This document shows positions 34,361 to 43,443 of a stretch of DNA of 64,000 nucleotides, piece after piece (positions within the stretch are counted from its first letter, which is position 1; the number at the start of each line of letters is the position of its first letter). The notes under the pieces are model-generated. The model ran no database searches and was not told where the DNA came from. It saw nothing but the letters and a program-made list of their open reading frames with translations. This stretch comes from Chitinophagaceae bacterium (GTDB lineage: Bacteria > Bacteroidota > Bacteroidia > Chitinophagales > Chitinophagaceae), in the NCBI GenBank assembly GCA_019752045.1, contig JAIEMP010000015.1, forward strand, positions 62,001-126,000, in the 5' to 3' direction. A program made the translations under genes and the position numbers.

Positions 34361-35875
34361 ATGGCTCAACATAATTATTACGTTGAAAACGAATTAGGAC
34401 GATTACGAAAACTGCTAATTCACAGCCCCGATGGCGGCATTGGCAAAATTATTCCCGGCACGTTTGCCGATAATCTGTATGATGATATTGTACACCTCAA
34501 GAACATGCAGAAGGAATACAACCACTATGTAAAACTGTTATTGTATTTCTTAGACAGGGAAAAGATCAACTACATCAAAAACTATCAGCAGCAAGCCGAT
34601 GACCACAAAAAATCCTGGTGCTATATACCCGGCAAGAGCGAATATTTTAACAGCGATAAAGTTTTAGATACGCAGCAATTGTTAGCCGAAATCATCAGCG
34701 ACGAAAAAATAAAACTTCGTTTGATCTCAGCCATTTGCTCTTATGAAGAATCCAGTTTTGCTATTCAACAACGTTTGGAAAACATCAACGATCCTGCATT
34801 ACTGGCGAAAGTATTTATCACAGGTATTCTGCCGGCAGAAGAAAACGGAACTGATGAAGACATGTTTATTTTTCCACCTGTACCCAACTTTATTTTTACC
34901 CGTGATATTGGCATCATGGTAAAAGATCATATTCTCTTGAGCCGTATGGCAACGGTTGCAAGAAGAAGAGAATCGTTGCTCACAAAGTTTTTATCGCTCT
35001 ATTATTTCTTTAAAGATGAGCCGCAAAAAGTAATGGAGATCATTGAAGAAAGCGATTTCTTTTTGTATGAAGAGGAAGAACGCAAACACCGAATCATCAC
35101 CATTGAAGGGGGCGATGTAATGATGATCCATCCCAAACATTTTGTCATTGGTTGCAGCATTCGTACCAGCAGCAGTGCAGTAAACGAAATGGTGCACACC
35201 TTGTTGAGCAAACCTGAACTGGGAATTGAAAAAGTATCGGTCGTAAAAATTCCACGCAACCGTGCACAGATGCATATTGATACCATTTTTACACAGGTGA
35301 AACGAAATGTATGGGTGCTTTATGGTCGCTTCTCTGAACGGATCTTACGTGCAGAACATATCAGCCGCCACAGTTACATCAACAAATTATCACACAATCC
35401 CCGTCAGTTGGAAATGGAGCAGGTGGAGATATTGCAGTTTCACAAACCGGCGAATGAAACCTACATCAGTACAAAAGATTACAGTGTAACAAAAAGATTA
35501 CCGGGTATTGAATCGTTATTAAGACAGATCAGTGTGGAAGACTTTGCTATAAAACCCGAAGATGTAAAAATTATTTACAGCGGTGGAAATGTATTTCCGC
35601 ATGATGAACGGGAACAATGGACCGACAGTTGTAATGTTGTTGCGTTAAAAGAGGGTGTGGTTATTGGTTACGACCGGAATGATCATACAGCAGATGCATT
35701 TAAAGCAGCGGGTTTTTCTGTGCTCACTACAACAGAAGCTTTTGAACAATTTGAAGCCGGTGTAAATCCCGACAGCATTGAAAATACCTTGATCCTTTTA
35801 CCATCGGCGGAACTTTCAAGAGCAAGAGGCGGAAGCCATTGTATGAGTATGCCGTTATTAAGAGACCGTTTGTAG
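34361..35875 (+). CDS. Arginine deiminase-like guanidino-group enzyme
   Basis: The protein belongs to the pentein superfamily. Family sites are visible: ENELGRLRKLLIHSP at the start, FIFTRDIGIMV (about residue 185), EGGDVMMIHPKHFVIGCSIR, HIDTIFTQV (catalytic His) and RGGSHCMSMPLL at the C-terminus, whose Cys is the nucleophile. At 504 residues it is longer than classical arginine deiminase (about 410), with an inserted middle region. It probably hydrolyses the guanidino group of arginine or a derivative. It is followed 68 bases later by a CtlX homologue, another pentein. No carbamate kinase or ornithine carbamoyltransferase is adjacent. Confidence 0.85.
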   Translation: MAQHNYYVENELGRLRKLLIHSPDGGIGKIIPGTFADNLYDDIVHLKNMQKEYNHYVKLLLYFLDREKINYIKNYQQQADDHKKSWCYIPGKSEYFNSDKVLDTQQLLAEIISDEKIKLRLISAICSYEESSFAIQQRLENINDPALLAKVFITGILPAEENGTDEDMFIFPPVPNFIFTRDIGIMVKDHILLSRMATVARRRESLLTKFLSLYYFFKDEPQKVMEIIEESDFFLYEEEERKHRIITIEGGDVMMIHPKHFVIGCSIRTSSSAVNEMVHTLLSKPELGIEKVSVVKIPRNRAQMHIDTIFTQVKRNVWVLYGRFSERILRAEHISRHSYINKLSHNPRQLEMEQVEILQFHKPANETYISTKDYSVTKRLPGIESLLRQISVEDFAIKPEDVKIIYSGGNVFPHDEREQWTDSCNVVALKEGVVIGYDRNDHTADAFKAAGFSVLTTTEAFEQFEAGVNPDSIENTLILLPSAELSRARGGSHCMSMPLLRDRL

Positions 35876-35938
35876 TTTGTAGTTATCTCAATGCAATGAG
35901 ACACTGACTATAAACTATCAACTATCAACTACAAACTA
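35873..35938. repeat. Inverted repeat TAGTTTGTAGTT / AACTACAAACTA
   Basis: Twelve-base arms flank 42 bases that include CTATCAA direct repeats. The left arm includes the stop codon of the ADI-like gene (TAG at 35873). It lies between the two pentein genes. Confidence 0.75.
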
Positions 35939-35943
35939 TTTTT

Positions 35944-36858
35944 ATGCAAACAACATCGCATTTATTAATGATTAAGCCTGTGGCTTTTGATTTTAATGCT
36001 GAAACAGCAGTGAACAATGCTTTTCAGCAACAGGGAAGTAATGAACAGGCGCAACAGAAAGCAGAAGCCGAGTTTGATGGCTTTGTACAAAAATTAACTG
36101 CTGCCGGTGTAGATGTTACTGTTGTTCAGGATACGCCTGTACCACATACACCCGACAGTATCTTTCCCAACAACTGGATCAGTTTTCATGATGACGGCAG
36201 CATTGTACTCTATCCCATGTATGCTGCTAACAGAAGAGCAGAACGTAAACAGCATGTGCTGGATATGATTGCTTCTAAATTTGAAGTGAAAGAACAAATT
36301 GATTTTTCAGCAAAAGAAAATGAGCAGCTTTTTTTAGAAGGCACAGGAAGTATGGTGCTCGACAGAGATAAACGTATTGCTTATGCATGTCTGTCGCCAC
36401 GCACAAATAAAACAGTTTTTGAAGAATGGTGCAACAGAATGCAGTTTACGCCATGCAGCTTTTACAGTGTAGATGAAAACGGAAGTGAAATTTATCATAC
36501 CAATGTAATGATGTGTGTGGCAGACAGGTATGTTGTGATTTGTTTAGACAGCATCCGTGATGCAACCGAACGGAATCAAGTAATTGAAACCATCCGCAAC
36601 AGCGGCAAAAAAATCATCGAAGTATCATACAGTCAAATGAACCGGTTTGCAGGCAATATGCTGCAGGTGCAAAATAATGAAGGAACAAAATTTCTGGTGA
36701 TGAGCAGTCAGGCATTTCATTCATTAACACCTGAACAGGTAAAAGAATTAGAGTTGTACAACCCCATCATTCACTCCGATCTTACAACCATTGAAACCAA
36801 TGGCGGCGGCAGTGCAAGATGCATGATGGCCGAAGTGTTTCTGCCTGTTAAGAAATAA
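35944..36858 (+). CDS. ctlX: CtlX-like citrulline-utilisation hydrolase
   Basis: The 304-residue pentein resembles CtlX. It has the words MIKPVAFDFNAETAVNNAF, DSIFPNNWISFHDDG (about residues 72-86), LEGTGSMVLDRDKRIAYACLS and GGGSARCMMAEVF at the end, whose Cys is catalytic. CtlX proteins of Bacteroidota are linked to citrulline or arginine catabolism, though the reaction is not fully known. It follows the ADI-like gene and the two are likely co-transcribed. The pair suggests a guanidino-compound pathway. Confidence 0.88.
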   Translation: MQTTSHLLMIKPVAFDFNAETAVNNAFQQQGSNEQAQQKAEAEFDGFVQKLTAAGVDVTVVQDTPVPHTPDSIFPNNWISFHDDGSIVLYPMYAANRRAERKQHVLDMIASKFEVKEQIDFSAKENEQLFLEGTGSMVLDRDKRIAYACLSPRTNKTVFEEWCNRMQFTPCSFYSVDENGSEIYHTNVMMCVADRYVVICLDSIRDATERNQVIETIRNSGKKIIEVSYSQMNRFAGNMLQVQNNEGTKFLVMSSQAFHSLTPEQVKELELYNPIIHSDLTTIETNGGGSARCMMAEVFLPVKK

Positions 36859-36935
36859 ACAATGTGCTTTTAAAAGTATTTATAACCGGGAAGACGGAAA
36901 GATGAAAACAATTGTGTCATCATAAACTGATCGCA

Positions 36936-37760
36936 TTATTTTCTTCCCTGAATTTGCAGTTTGCTGATTTTAAGCAAACTGTTTTTTCTTTTTAACAAAT
37001 CTGCAACCGCTTTTTCCTGTTCACTGATTTCGTTGGAAAGCTGTACCCAGCATCTGTTAAACTGTTGTTTTACTTTTTCATTTGGATGAAAAAAGAATTG
37101 AGCTTCGCTGATCCATGTTTTCATATCTTCTGCATCATGCCATAGTCCGATGCTGCTTTGTAATTGATCCAGGTAATTATATTGCCTGAGTGTAAGCAAT
37201 TTTATTTTATCTTTTTCCATCAGCCAATGATAAGCATACATTAACCGTTTGATGTTTTTTCGCAGGTGATGCCAGTGTGATTGCTGAAGACCACTTGCCA
37301 ATCTTATTACTTTTGCTTTCAATTTCTTTGCATAAGACAGGACTTGTACTAATGAAGTATGTTCACTTTCCTTAGCAACTGTTTTATGTAGCGCTGTCAG
37401 CACATTTTTATTGCGCCTTGCTTCTGATAAAAAATCAGATGTATAGCCGTTCAGATCAGTCTCCAATGAAGCGTTTTGCAATAACAACCTGTACCGATTG
37501 CTTTTCATCCATTTTATTCGCAAATGATTTAAACGAATCAAGCCTGCCTGCTTAAAAACTTCCCGTACTTGTTTCTTGAGTTTACTGATTTTCTTTTCAT
37601 GCTTTTTTTGCTTTTCCAAAAAATCAAGCAGCGCTCTGCCCTTCTTTAAACTCACCCTTAGTTCATGCATAGCCTCTTCTTTACCGGATTGTAAAAACAA
37701 ATCCAGTGATTGTATGGCAAGTGCTGTATGTTCAGCAGCATAGGCTTTGAGCGGATTCAT
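36936..37760 (-). CDS. CHAD domain protein
   Basis: The whole 274-residue protein is a CHAD domain, a helical bundle with many conserved His and basic residues. Visible marks are MHELRVSLKKGRALLDFLEKQKK (residues about 30-52), WHHLRKNIKRLMYAYHWLMEK and LWHDAEDMKTW. CHAD proteins bind polyphosphate through basic grooves. A partner such as a polyphosphate kinase is not in the window. It is divergent from the GT2 gene. Confidence 0.9.
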   Translation of the reverse strand: MNPLKAYAAEHTALAIQSLDLFLQSGKEEAMHELRVSLKKGRALLDFLEKQKKHEKKISKLKKQVREVFKQAGLIRLNHLRIKWMKSNRYRLLLQNASLETDLNGYTSDFLSEARRNKNVLTALHKTVAKESEHTSLVQVLSYAKKLKAKVIRLASGLQQSHWHHLRKNIKRLMYAYHWLMEKDKIKLLTLRQYNYLDQLQSSIGLWHDAEDMKTWISEAQFFFHPNEKVKQQFNRCWVQLSNEISEQEKAVADLLKRKNSLLKISKLQIQGRK

Positions 37761-37820
37761 AGTTGAAAGTTACCGATTATGAGTTTGAGAAGATGTTAAG
37801 CTTTTCATAGTTCGAATCAC

Positions 37821-37828
37821 TATTTTTG
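37821..37828 (+). promoter_or_regulatory. -7 element abutting the GT2 start
   Basis: TATTTTTG matches TAnnTTTG exactly, with its G five bases before the A of the GT2 ATG at 37833. A leaderless transcript is predicted. Confidence 0.45.
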
Positions 37829-37832
37829 AAGC

Positions 37833-38720
37833 ATGAAGCTGAGCGGTTTTACATTTGTTCGCAACGCAGTTAAATACGACTATCCCATTGTTGAATCCAT
37901 CAAATCCCTTTTACCACTGGTAGATGAGTATATTGTATGTGTGGGCAACAGCGAAGACAGTACACTTGCTTTGATTGAATCCATCGCATCACCTAAAATA
38001 AAAATTGTTCATTCGGTATGGGACGATTCGTTGAGAGAAGGCGGAAAAGTATTAGCGGTGGAAACAGATAAAGCAAAAGCGGCAGTTTCAACAGATAGTG
38101 ACTGGTTGTTTTATTTGCAGGGCGATGAAGTAGTGCATGAAAAAGATTTGCCCCTGATAAAAGAAGCAATGGAGAAATACCTCAATGATTCAAAAGTGGA
38201 TGGCTTGCTGTTTAAATATATTCATTTTTACGGCAGCTATCAGTATGTAGGCGACAGCCGGCGTTGGTATAAAAACGAAATACGGGTTATCCGCAACAAT
38301 CCTGAAATCCACAGCTGGAAAGATGCACAGGGTTTTCGGAAAAATGAACAGAAACTACGTGTAAAATTAATTGATGCATACATTTATCATTATGGTTGGG
38401 TTAAAACACCACAGCAACAAAACGAAAAACAAAAAGATTTCGGCAAGTTATGGCGCTCCGATGCAGAAATTGCACAACACAAAGCATGGCTTGAAACGTT
38501 GAAAAACGGATTTGATTATTACAACGATGTGGATTCGCTCAGCATCTTTACCGGTACTCATCCACAGGTAATGGAAGAACGTATTGCAACACTCAACTGG
38601 AAGTTTGAGTTTGATGTAACAAAGAAAAAATTCAGAAACATCAAAACACAACTGCTTTATTTTATTGAAAAGACAACGGGCAAACGGTTATTCGATTACA
38701 GAAATTATAAACAGATTTAG
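37833..38720 (+). CDS. Glycosyltransferase family 2
   Basis: The GT-A fold is visible from MKLSGFTFVRNAVKYDYPIV through CVGNSEDSTLALIESI and the DSDWLFYLQGDEVVHEKDL stretch (residues about 90-108), in which QGDEV replaces the usual DxD motif. It probably transfers a sugar to a surface polysaccharide or a lipid, but donor and acceptor are unknown. Its stop TAG overlaps the stop of the convergent reductase gene by three bases. No polysaccharide gene cluster surrounds it. Confidence 0.88.
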   Translation: MKLSGFTFVRNAVKYDYPIVESIKSLLPLVDEYIVCVGNSEDSTLALIESIASPKIKIVHSVWDDSLREGGKVLAVETDKAKAAVSTDSDWLFYLQGDEVVHEKDLPLIKEAMEKYLNDSKVDGLLFKYIHFYGSYQYVGDSRRWYKNEIRVIRNNPEIHSWKDAQGFRKNEQKLRVKLIDAYIYHYGWVKTPQQQNEKQKDFGKLWRSDAEIAQHKAWLETLKNGFDYYNDVDSLSIFTGTHPQVMEERIATLNWKFEFDVTKKKFRNIKTQLLYFIEKTTGKRLFDYRNYKQI

Positions 38721-39616
38721 GCTAAGCCCAGCACCCGTTTTACGCCATCTTCCAACTTAACAGGAACATAGCCCAACTCTTTTACTGCTTTTGTAATGAT
38801 GAACCCGGTCTTAGCCGGTCGTTTGGCCGGCTCTTTAAATGTTTCTGCTGTCACCTGTTCTATCAACGAATCATCGGCCTTTAAAACATTTGCCACAAGC
38901 AATGCCAGTTGATAAGGTGTGCACATTTCTTTACCTGAAATATGATAAATACCCTTTGCATGTTTCAACAGCACCAGAATAATTCCTTTGGCAAGATCTT
39001 CAACATAAGTAGGTGTTCTGAACTGATCATTCACCACTTTTATTTTTTCACCTGCTGTTAATTTATCTTTCACCCATTGAATAAAATTAGGACGGCCGCC
39101 CGGCACTTTACCACCATACACTAAAACCGTTCGTACAATGGCCCAATGCAATCCGCTCATCTCAACAATTTCTTCGCCCAGTAATTTACTTTCACCATAA
39201 TCATTCACAGGGTTGGGTGCAGCATGTTCATCATAAGGCCCATCAGTTCCATCAAACACAAAATCTGTACTGAGATAAATGAAATAAGATTTGGTTTTTT
39301 GTGCGGCTTTAATCAATGTTCGTGTAGCACCAACATTTGTTTTCCAGCAATTGGTTTTATCTGTTGCACATTCGTTGGGTTGGGTTATTGCTGCAGCATG
39401 AATGATGATGTGCGGAGAAAGTTTTTCAACCAGTGATTGTGAGCGTTTAAAATCAGTAATATCAAGCTCATGATATGTAACACCGTTACCTTGTCCGTAT
39501 GGTAAACGGCTGGGGCCTTTGCCGGTTGCATGAATAACGAACTTCCCTTCTTCCACCAACTGGCGGATAAGATGTTGTCCTAATAATCCATTTGCACCTG
39601 TCACAAATACTTTCAT
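38717..39616 (-). CDS. RmlD-like NAD(P)-dependent sugar reductase
   Basis: The N-terminal Rossmann motif MKVFVTGANGLLGQHLI is clear, followed by LDITDFKRSQSLVEK, VIIHAAAITQPNECAT and the catalytic YGESKLLGEEIV (Y-x3-K, about residues 141-152). This is the dTDP-4-dehydrorhamnose-reductase branch of the extended SDR family. The substrate is probably a nucleotide sugar, but no rml genes are adjacent, so the name rmlD is not given. It is convergent with GT2 and may share a surface-sugar role. Confidence 0.88.
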   Translation of the reverse strand: MKVFVTGANGLLGQHLIRQLVEEGKFVIHATGKGPSRLPYGQGNGVTYHELDITDFKRSQSLVEKLSPHIIIHAAAITQPNECATDKTNCWKTNVGATRTLIKAAQKTKSYFIYLSTDFVFDGTDGPYDEHAAPNPVNDYGESKLLGEEIVEMSGLHWAIVRTVLVYGGKVPGGRPNFIQWVKDKLTAGEKIKVVNDQFRTPTYVEDLAKGIILVLLKHAKGIYHISGKEMCTPYQLALLVANVLKADDSLIEQVTAETFKEPAKRPAKTGFIITKAVKELGYVPVKLEDGVKRVLGLA

Positions 39617-39714
39617 AAGTTGAATATAAAACTTTCAACAGCAGAAATGAAATAAACTATACAGCACCCTTTTAGGTTGCTGTATGAAAATAAAAACAGA
39701 CGTTTACTTTTTAA

Positions 39715-41814
39715 TTATTTCAATTCCATTCCCATATTATACATCACAAAACTCCAGATGTCTGCAGCCTCTTCAATTTGTTTGCTGGTGGGCTTTCCGG
39801 CACCATGTCCGGCTTTAGTTTCAATCCTGATCAGCACAGGATTGTTACCCTTGTGTGCTTCCTGTAATCTTGCAGCAAATTTAAATGAGTGAGCAGGCAC
39901 TACCCTATCATCGTGATCGGCAGTTGTAACCAATGTTGCCGGATAAGCAGTACCATCTTTTAAATTATGCAACGGCGAATATTGAATGAGATATTTAAAC
40001 TGATCTGCATTATCGCTTCGGCCATACTCAACTGCCCAAGCCCAGCCGATGGTGAATAAATGATAACGCAGCATATCCATTACTCCAACTGCCGGTAAAG
40101 CCACCTTAAATAAATCAGGCCGCTGTGTCATACAGGCACCTACAAGCAGGCCACCATTTGATCCGCCACGAATGGCGATCTTATTTTTGTTTGTATAATT
40201 ATTTGCAATTAAATATTCTGCAGCTCCAATAAAATCGTCAAACACATGTTGTTTGTTTTCGAGCATGCCTGCTTTATGCCAGGCTTCGCCATATTCATTA
40301 CCGCCACGCAGATTTACTACGGCATAAATTCCACCCTGCTCCATCCAGAATGCATTGCTGATGCTGAAGCCGGGGGTTTGTGGAATATTAAATCCACCAT
40401 AACCATACAACAGCACAGGATTATTACCATCCAGCTTCATTCCTTTTTTAGCCGTTAAAAACATGGGTACTTTTGTGCCGTCCTTACTGGTAAAAAACAC
40501 CTGTTTGGTTTCGTACTCTTCGTTTTTAAATTTTGTTTCTGTTTTACGAAACAATACAGAACTGCCTGTTGCAATATTATATCGGTAAATTGTTGCAGGA
40601 GAATTATAAGAACTGTAGGTGTAGAAAAATTCTTTGTCTTCTTTCTTGCCGCCAAAACCACCTGCTGATCCAATACCGGGCAATTTTATTTCCCGTACAA
40701 GTTTTCCGTCCATTGTATATTGAAACACTTTGGTAGAAGCATCTTTCAGATAAGAGCAGAATAAATAGCCACCGCCTGTGTTTACATTTTGCAAAACTTC
40801 CTGCCGCTCAGGAATTACAACCTGCTGCACTTTTGGATTTTTCGGGTCAATTAAAATCACTTTGTAATTGGGTGCACCATCATTGGTGAGTAATAATAAT
40901 TTATCAGCAACATTTTCAATTACTGAAGGTTCTGTTTTAAAACCCGGAACCAGTAATGAAAATTCTTTTTGCTGCTGCAGCAAATCCTTCACCCAAACTT
41001 CATTACCGCTGGTGCCTTCACTGGTGCTGAGGATGAGGAAACGGTTATCTTCTGTAAGCCCCGCACCAACATTACGTAAAGGATGGGCCTTATCTTCAAA
41101 CACCAGTTCATCCTGCTCCTGTGCTGTACCCATTTTATGATAATACACTGCATGAAACTGATTTTGTTTACTGAGTTTATTTTTATCGTCGGGTGCAGGA
41201 TAACGGCTGTAATAAAATCCCTCATCTCCTTTCCATGAAACACCGCTAAACTTGACCCACTGAATTTTATCCGTCAAGAGTTTTTTTGTTGCAACATCCA
41301 TAACAGATATCTCCTGCCAGTCGCTGCCGCTTTGTGCTACTAAATACGCAAAGTACCTGCTGCTTTTAGAAAAGGAAATTCCACCCAGTGCAGCAGTACC
41401 ATCTCCAGATAATTTATTGGGATCAAGAAATACTTCGGCCTCACCTGTTAAACCCATTTGCCGGTAAAGAATACTTTGATTTTGCAAGCCATCATTTTTA
41501 CTGAAATAATACCAGTTCCCTTCTTTTGATGGAGAACCGATGCGGGGATAATTCCACATTTCGCTCAGCCGTTCTTTTACCTTGTTACGAAATGGAATGG
41601 ACTGGAGATAATTAAAAGTGACTTTATTTTGCTCTATCACCCATGCTTTTGTTTCATTACTGTTATCATCTTCAAGCCAGCGAAAGGGATCTGCCACTTC
41701 AACACCATGATAATTTTCTTTTACATCGCTCTTTTTTGTTACAGGGTATTGCAATTGTGCAGTTAGTTCTGCTATCAACATCATATTTACAGCAATTAAG
41801 AAATAACTTTTCAT
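39715..41814 (-). CDS. Prolyl oligopeptidase (S9A), exported
   Basis: A signal peptide (MKSYFLIAVNMMLIAELTAQ) directs export. A seven-bladed beta-propeller occupies residues about 75-410 and the hydrolase domain the rest. The catalytic Ser lies in IRGGSNGGLLVGA (about residue 550), Asp in TADHDDRVVPAHS, His in ETKAGHGAGKP. The enzyme cuts short peptides after proline. Its length of 699 fits. It is probably periplasmic. TTATTTTTATG at the start suggests a very short leader. Confidence 0.95.
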   Translation of the reverse strand: MKSYFLIAVNMMLIAELTAQLQYPVTKKSDVKENYHGVEVADPFRWLEDDNSNETKAWVIEQNKVTFNYLQSIPFRNKVKERLSEMWNYPRIGSPSKEGNWYYFSKNDGLQNQSILYRQMGLTGEAEVFLDPNKLSGDGTAALGGISFSKSSRYFAYLVAQSGSDWQEISVMDVATKKLLTDKIQWVKFSGVSWKGDEGFYYSRYPAPDDKNKLSKQNQFHAVYYHKMGTAQEQDELVFEDKAHPLRNVGAGLTEDNRFLILSTSEGTSGNEVWVKDLLQQQKEFSLLVPGFKTEPSVIENVADKLLLLTNDGAPNYKVILIDPKNPKVQQVVIPERQEVLQNVNTGGGYLFCSYLKDASTKVFQYTMDGKLVREIKLPGIGSAGGFGGKKEDKEFFYTYSSYNSPATIYRYNIATGSSVLFRKTETKFKNEEYETKQVFFTSKDGTKVPMFLTAKKGMKLDGNNPVLLYGYGGFNIPQTPGFSISNAFWMEQGGIYAVVNLRGGNEYGEAWHKAGMLENKQHVFDDFIGAAEYLIANNYTNKNKIAIRGGSNGGLLVGACMTQRPDLFKVALPAVGVMDMLRYHLFTIGWAWAVEYGRSDNADQFKYLIQYSPLHNLKDGTAYPATLVTTADHDDRVVPAHSFKFAARLQEAHKGNNPVLIRIETKAGHGAGKPTSKQIEEAADIWSFVMYNMGMELK

Positions 41815-41888
41815 AAAAATAATTTGCGCTTAAGTTACTGCAAACGATTGAAAGAACAGTACGAACAATTGTTATCATCGCATTTCCT

Positions 41889-41896
41889 TATTTTTG
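41889..41896 (+). promoter_or_regulatory. pfkA promoter, -7 element
   Basis: TATTTTTG matches TAnnTTTG exactly, 74 bases before the pfkA ATG, giving an untranslated leader of about 70 bases. A TTG (AATTGTT, near 41868) lies upstream. Confidence 0.5.
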
Positions 41897-41970
41897 GCCC
41901 TCGATAAAAGCAGCTGTGTGCAACTGAAACAGGATTGATTGCGGCTGCAGTCATCATTTACTAACTGAGT

Positions 41971-42960
41971 TTGAACATGAGCAGTAAAGTTTCAAAGATT
42001 GGAGTACTTACATCAGGCGGTGATTCACCTGGAATGAATGCAGCTATCAGAGCCGTGGTTCGTACCAGCCTGTATCATAATCTGGAGGTGTTTGGAATTA
42101 TGCGTGGCTATCAGGGCATGGTAGATGATGATATTGTTCCCATGCACAGCCGGAGTGTTGCCAACATTATACAACGGGGCGGCACCATTCTTAAAACCGC
42201 CCGTTGCAAAGATTTTTTTGAACCGGAAGGCCGTAAGAAAGCATACAATAATCTCAAAAAACATGGTATTGACGGGCTGGTGATTATTGGTGGCGATGGC
42301 AGCTTCAGAGGTGCACAAAAATTTTCGAACGAATTTGATATTCCCTGTATTGGTTTACCGGGCACTATTGATAAAGATATTGCCGGCAGCGATTTTACCA
42401 TTGGTTTTGATACAGCCGTTAACACAGCTGTTGAAGCGATTGATAAAATTCGTGATACTGCCGATGCCCATGACCGCCTGTTTATTATTGAAGTGATGGG
42501 CCGTGATGCAGGATATATTGCATTGCACAGCGGTATAGCAACAGGTGCCGAGCATATTCTGATTCCTGAAACAAAAACAGATCTGGAAGCGGTAGTAGAT
42601 TCGCTGGAAGAAAAAGAACGCCGCAAAAAACTGGTGAACATGATTGTGGTAGCAGAAGGTGATGAAACCGGTGGTGGTAATGAAGTAGCTGCCATCATCA
42701 AAAAAAGAATGCCGCATCTGGATACGAGAGTATGTATTCTTGGTCATATTCAACGGGGCGGCTCCCCTTCCTGTCTGGATCGTGTAATAGCCAGCCGTTT
42801 GGGTTATGCAGCCGTGGATGCATTAATGGAAGGAAGACATAACACCATGATCGGCATCATGAACAACAAACTTCATTTTACTCCATTAGACAAAGCTGTA
42901 AAAGCAAAGCAACGGGTGAACGATGAATGGATGAAGATTGTAAAGATTCTTGCGAGTTAG
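41971..42960 (+). CDS. pfkA: ATP-dependent 6-phosphofructokinase
   Basis: PfkA phosphorylates fructose 6-phosphate at the committed glycolytic step. The 329 residues fit. GVLTSGGDSPGMNAAIRAVV opens the protein, GGDGSFRGA binds ATP, and LPGTIDKDIAGSDFTIGF holds the catalytic Asp. The Gly in GGDGS and the Gly in PGTID are the residues of the ATP-using, not the pyrophosphate-using, type. Lys in TIDKD replaces the usual Asn. A four-helix-bundle gene lies between it and pyk. Confidence 0.97.
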   Translation: MNMSSKVSKIGVLTSGGDSPGMNAAIRAVVRTSLYHNLEVFGIMRGYQGMVDDDIVPMHSRSVANIIQRGGTILKTARCKDFFEPEGRKKAYNNLKKHGIDGLVIIGGDGSFRGAQKFSNEFDIPCIGLPGTIDKDIAGSDFTIGFDTAVNTAVEAIDKIRDTADAHDRLFIIEVMGRDAGYIALHSGIATGAEHILIPETKTDLEAVVDSLEEKERRKKLVNMIVVAEGDETGGGNEVAAIIKKRMPHLDTRVCILGHIQRGGSPSCLDRVIASRLGYAAVDALMEGRHNTMIGIMNNKLHFTPLDKAVKAKQRVNDEWMKIVKILAS

Positions 42961-43001
42961 AGATTTGAATATTTGGGATTTGAACATTTCAAAATTCCTT
43001 T

Positions 43002-43421
43002 ATGGCAACTTTTAAACAATTTGAAGAACTTCCTGTTTGGAAAGATGCAAGATTACTTGCTAAAAAAATAAAGTCTGCTACACAGAAAGATCTGTTTCAA
43101 AAGGATTACAAATTTGTTTCTCAGATTACAGCTGCTGCAGGATCTGTAATGGACAATATCGCTGAAGGCTTTGAAAGAGGAAGTCAATTTGAATTTGTAA
43201 ATCACCTAAGCTACGCAAAAGGGTCTGCAGGCGAAGTAAGATCTCAGCTATACAGAGCATTTGATTTTGATTATATAACAGAAACAGAAAAAAACCAGTT
43301 AGTGACTGCCTATGAAACACTCTCATCGCACATAGCAAATTTTATGTCGTATCTAAATCAATCAGAAATTAAAGGAAAAAAGTTTGAGGGTAGAGCTAAT
43401 CAATCTTCAAATAATAAATAA
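43002..43421 (+). CDS. Four-helix-bundle protein (S23/IVS family)
   Basis: The 139-residue protein is a member of the four-helix-bundle family first found encoded in 23S rRNA intervening sequences and related to Avd. Typical words are FEELPVWKDARLLAKKI, FVSQITAAAGSVMDNIAEGFERGS (in parts), FVNHLSYAKGSAGEVRSQL and ANFMSYLN. Its function is unknown. It lies between pfkA and pyk, 41 bases after the former and 22 before the latter, with AT-rich flanks. It is likely a late arrival in a glycolytic operon. Such genes occur singly across many phyla. Confidence 0.9.
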   Translation: MATFKQFEELPVWKDARLLAKKIKSATQKDLFQKDYKFVSQITAAAGSVMDNIAEGFERGSQFEFVNHLSYAKGSAGEVRSQLYRAFDFDYITETEKNQLVTAYETLSSHIANFMSYLNQSEIKGKKFEGRANQSSNNK

Positions 43422-43443
43422 CTAATCTTCAAATTCTCTTCAC

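Noticed and set aside
36859-36935. Possible terminator GCTTTTAAAAGT after ctlX
   Set aside because: The stem is short and AT-only, with no T tract.
41971-42960. PfkA as a pyrophosphate-dependent enzyme paired with HppA
   Set aside because: Gly in GGDGS and Gly in PGTID are the ATP-type residues; the PPi type has Asp and Lys there.
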